Position numbers and translations under genes: made by a program
Part shown: positions 61,840-64,000 of the stretch, piece after piece
Layout: the number at the start of each line of letters is the position of its first letter
How positions within the stretch are numbered: the first letter of the stretch is position 1
Origin: Symbiodinium natans
Taxonomy: Eukaryota > Sar > Dinophyceae > Suessiales > Symbiodiniaceae
Assembly (NCBI GenBank): GCA_905221605.1
Contig: CAJNDS010001591.1
Location: forward strand, 399,540 to 463,539
Length of the DNA stretch: 64,000 nt
Direction: 5' to 3'
The notes under the pieces: generated by a model
The model's input: the letters and a program-made list of their open reading frames with translations, nothing else
What the model was told of the DNA's origin: nothing
Databases searched by the model: none

Positions 61840-62205
61840 CCCCTAAACCCTAAACCCTAAACCCTGAACCCTAAACCCTAAACCCTAAACCCCCCTAGAC
61901 CCTAAACCCTAAACCCTAAACCCTGAACCCTAAACCCTGAACCCTACACTCCAAAGGAGTTGAAACTACAGTCGAAGCCCGTGCCAAGAGGCAATGCTCC
62001 ACTGGACATAGGTCCTTAGGATCTCACGGCCTCTCATGATGCACTGCGAACTCTCATGATGCACTTAGCATGGAATGGATGCTTCCGCACAGAGGGAAGG
62101 CTCCTCATAGACCCCAAAGTAGTAGAATCCCTTTTAGGGTTTAGGGTTTAGGGTTTAGGGTTTAGGGTTTAGGGTTTAGGGTTTAGGGTTTAGGGTTTAC
62201 TACAT
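61840..62205. repeat. CCCTAAA and TTTAGGG tracts
   Basis: CCCTAAA at 61840-61950 and TTTAGGG at 62135-62205. The second interrupts a family B remnant (ACCCCAAAGTAGTAGAATCCC before it). Confidence 0.75.
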
Positions 62206-62400
62206 AGGAACCCCACCCACATGGATGGGAAACCCTTAAATGAACATGCCCCAGCTGCGACAAGTTGGAGAAGTGCACGGATGCTTTGCCGTTTGAGAAG
62301 GCAATGACGATGCGCCCAACGAGGACCTGAGGAATTGTCTTGACATGCCTTGAGATGCCGTGGACAACATGTTGAACAGTCGGAGAGCGCAACCTTGAAC
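62206..62400 (-). other. Possible minus-strand exon
   Basis: The minus frame includes SPTVQHVVHGISRHVKTIPQ, VLVGRIVIAFSNGKASVHF and SNLSQLGHVHLR, which is protein-like. It ends in sense CCCTAAA-type sequence. Limits not fixed; unknown family. Confidence 0.35.
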
Positions 62401-62529
62401 CCCAAACCCTAAACCCTAAACCTAAAGCCTAAACCCAGGCAGAGACTAGTAACCCCCCCCCCAAAAAAAAAAAGAGGTATGTATGTATTATATATAGAGT
62501 AATAATAATCATAATAATACTGTTCATAA

Positions 62530-62605
62530 TAATGATCCTTATAAGGGTAGTATAGGGATTATTGTTTTTGTATACTCTTTTGGGGTTCTTAAGCGAATAG
62601 TAGGA
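62530..62605. repeat. Family I fragment
   Basis: CTTATAAGGGTAGTATAGGGAT and GGGGTTCTTAAGCGAATAGTAGG match 43820-43895. Confidence 0.55.
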
Positions 62606-62694
62606 GAGTTGCGCGGGCTGTGTGCCTTTCTATAAACCTTTGGGGAAAAATATACGCTCACTCAGCCTATCAGGGTTATCCGGGGGGAGGGAGG

Positions 62695-63020
62695 GTTTAG
62701 GGTTTAGGGTTTAGGGTTTAGGGCTTCGGGTTTAGGGTTTAGGGTTTAGGGTTTAGGGTTTCGGGTTTAGGGACTCATAGAAAAGGCGCCCTGAGGGGTT
62801 CTGCGAACCAGACTATGCTCCGAGCCACCATCAGGGCGCCGAAGAGCAGGAGGACCCAAAGCGCCGCGAAGATGATCGCCACCTGAAGGACGCAATAGCA
62901 GGGTGGGTTAGGGTTTAGGGTTTGGGGTTTGGGGTTTGGGGTTTGGGGTTTAGGGTTTAGGGTTTAGGGTTGAGGGTTGAGGGTTGAGGGTTTACGGTTT
63001 AGGGTTAAGGGTTTAGGGTA
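62695..63020 (+). repeat. TTTAGGG tracts with TTTGGGG and TTGAGGG blocks
   Basis: Tracts at 62695-62775 and 62905-63020. The second contains runs of TTTGGGG and then TTGAGGG units, each variant clustered. Confidence 0.85.
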
Positions 63021-63204
63021 CCAGCAACTTGTCTTTTCTGAAATTGAACAAAACTGCAGCACAGCCCAGATCCACTAGTTCATGCCAAGTGGCGAATGAG
63101 TTGTCCATATGGAGCGACCGCAGATGCACTTGTGTGAACACCTCTCCTGAAAGGCCAAGCACTCGGCAGGCCACGCACATCAACGTCGCCAAATGAGGAA
63201 GCCG

Positions 63205-63695
63205 AAACCCTAAACCCCAAACTCTGAACCCCGAACCCCTACTTGACCCTGAACCCCTAAACCCTGAACCCTAAGCCCTCAAACCTGAACCATAAACCCT
63301 GTAGACCCTAAACCCTTACCCCCAAACTCTAAACCCCCAAACCCTTAAACCGCTAAACCCCTACACCCCTAAACCCTCAACCCGAAACCCTAAACTCTGA
63401 ACCCCTAAACCCCAAGCCCTAGACCCGAAACACTAAACTCTGAACCCCTAAACCCCAAACCCCCAAACCCGAAATTCTGAAGCCCTAAACCCTAAACCCG
63501 AAACCCTAAATTCTGAACCCCTGAACCCTGAAGCCTCAACCCTAAGCCCTATACACCCGAGCCCCAAACCCCAAAACCCTAAGTTCTGAACTCCTAGACC
63601 CTCAACCCTCAACCCTATATAACCCTATTCTCAACAACCCTAACCCCAAAACCCTAGCCCCAAACCCCAAGCCCCAAACCCTAAACCCCAAATGC
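63205..63695 (-). repeat. Highly degenerate CCCTAAA array, about 490 bp
   Basis: Almost every unit carries a change (CCCTGAA, CCCCAAA, CCCGAAA, CCCTCAA), with spacers. Looks like an old, eroded tract. Confidence 0.85.
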
Positions 63696-63699
63696 ACTA

Positions 63700-64000
63700 A
63701 TCATGGCTCCTCCGCGGCTGAGGAGGAAGTTGACGACCATGTGGGTGCAAATTCTCGTCTGCCTCCCAGAGCTGGCGCTTTGGACTTTGGTGGGCTTGGG
63801 GTTTAGGGTTTCGGGCTTAGGGTTCAGGGTTTAGGGTTTAGGGTGCGGGAACCGAAAAGAACTACCAAGTTTCCTAGGGAGGAACCTCGAGGCAACCCCG
63901 TTTACACACGTTGCGTTCCCGGCCTGTTGATGACGACAGTCTCGGCGCTGAAGATCTCAGCAGTCGTCAGATGTTACTATGGGTGCGGCTCGGTTCGCAT
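63700..64000. other. Unique end of window with one short tract
   Basis: TTTAGGG at 63795-63845. No gene recognised in the remainder. Confidence 0.4.

Noticed and set aside
1-64000. True chromosome end
   Set aside because: Tracts are short, in both orientations, separated by genes and MITEs, and neither end of the window is a terminal array.

Overview
The window looks like nuclear DNA of a dinoflagellate-like protist. This is inferred from four things: plant/dinoflagellate-type TTTAGGG heptamers, introns with GT or GC donors, a non-LTR reverse-transcriptase scrap, and very sparse coding sequence in a mass of small repeats. It is not a chromosome end. Roughly a hundred short TTTAGGG/CCCTAAA tracts (about 25 to 340 bp) are scattered along it in both orientations, about one per 600 bp.

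Two long intronless ORFs are clear, both on the minus strand. At 7000-8802 a 600-residue protein has an N-terminal hydrophobic segment, a region colinear with ADP-ribosyl cyclases/CD38 and C-terminal ankyrin repeats. At 29423-30952 there is a protein with three 77-residue zinc-ribbon repeats and a Vsr/EDxHD-like nuclease domain. Two spliced genes could be built with matching phases at every junction: a JmjC-type protein (23626-25978, minus) and a small single-pass membrane protein (58837-59503, minus). Many other exon-sized open stretches lie between repeat tracts. Their strand is often uncertain, because GC-rich coding sequence here reads as plausible protein on both strands.

The main observation is that telomere-like tracts sit in introns and behave like insertions. 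TTTAGGG contains a GT (G|GTTTAG) and an AG (TTTAG|G), so a sense tract resembles a minimal intron; one intron in the membrane-protein gene is only 72 bp and is largely tract. Several tracts are flanked by 14-35 bp direct duplications of unique sequence, and one splits a short inverted-repeat element whose intact relative is also in the window.

A second layer is a collection of at least ten families of 80-150 bp inverted-repeat elements (MITE-like), some nested, some with TA duplications. A third is a 2.6 kb composite at about 17.86-20.55 kb. It is bounded by inverted (TA)n/poly-C/AAAGATCTAGG ends and contains a perfect 77-bp-arm palindrome, a second copy of it, and a palindromically arranged satellite.

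Layout: 1-6.8 kb tracts, MITEs and exon-like pieces; 7.0-9.2 kb cyclase-ankyrin gene and RT scrap; 9.4-16.5 kb exon-like pieces between tracts; 16.8-20.7 kb AT-rich and composite element; 20.8-23.6 kb MITEs and tracts; 23.6-26.2 kb JmjC gene; 26.3-28.9 kb repeats; 29.4-31.0 kb nuclease gene; 31.5-54 kb MITEs, tracts and simple repeats; 54.4-57.7 kb low-complexity DNA; 58.0-59.5 kb exon and membrane-protein gene; 59.7-64 kb MITEs and increasingly degenerate tracts. No rRNA, tRNA, CRISPR array or spliced-leader gene was recognised.
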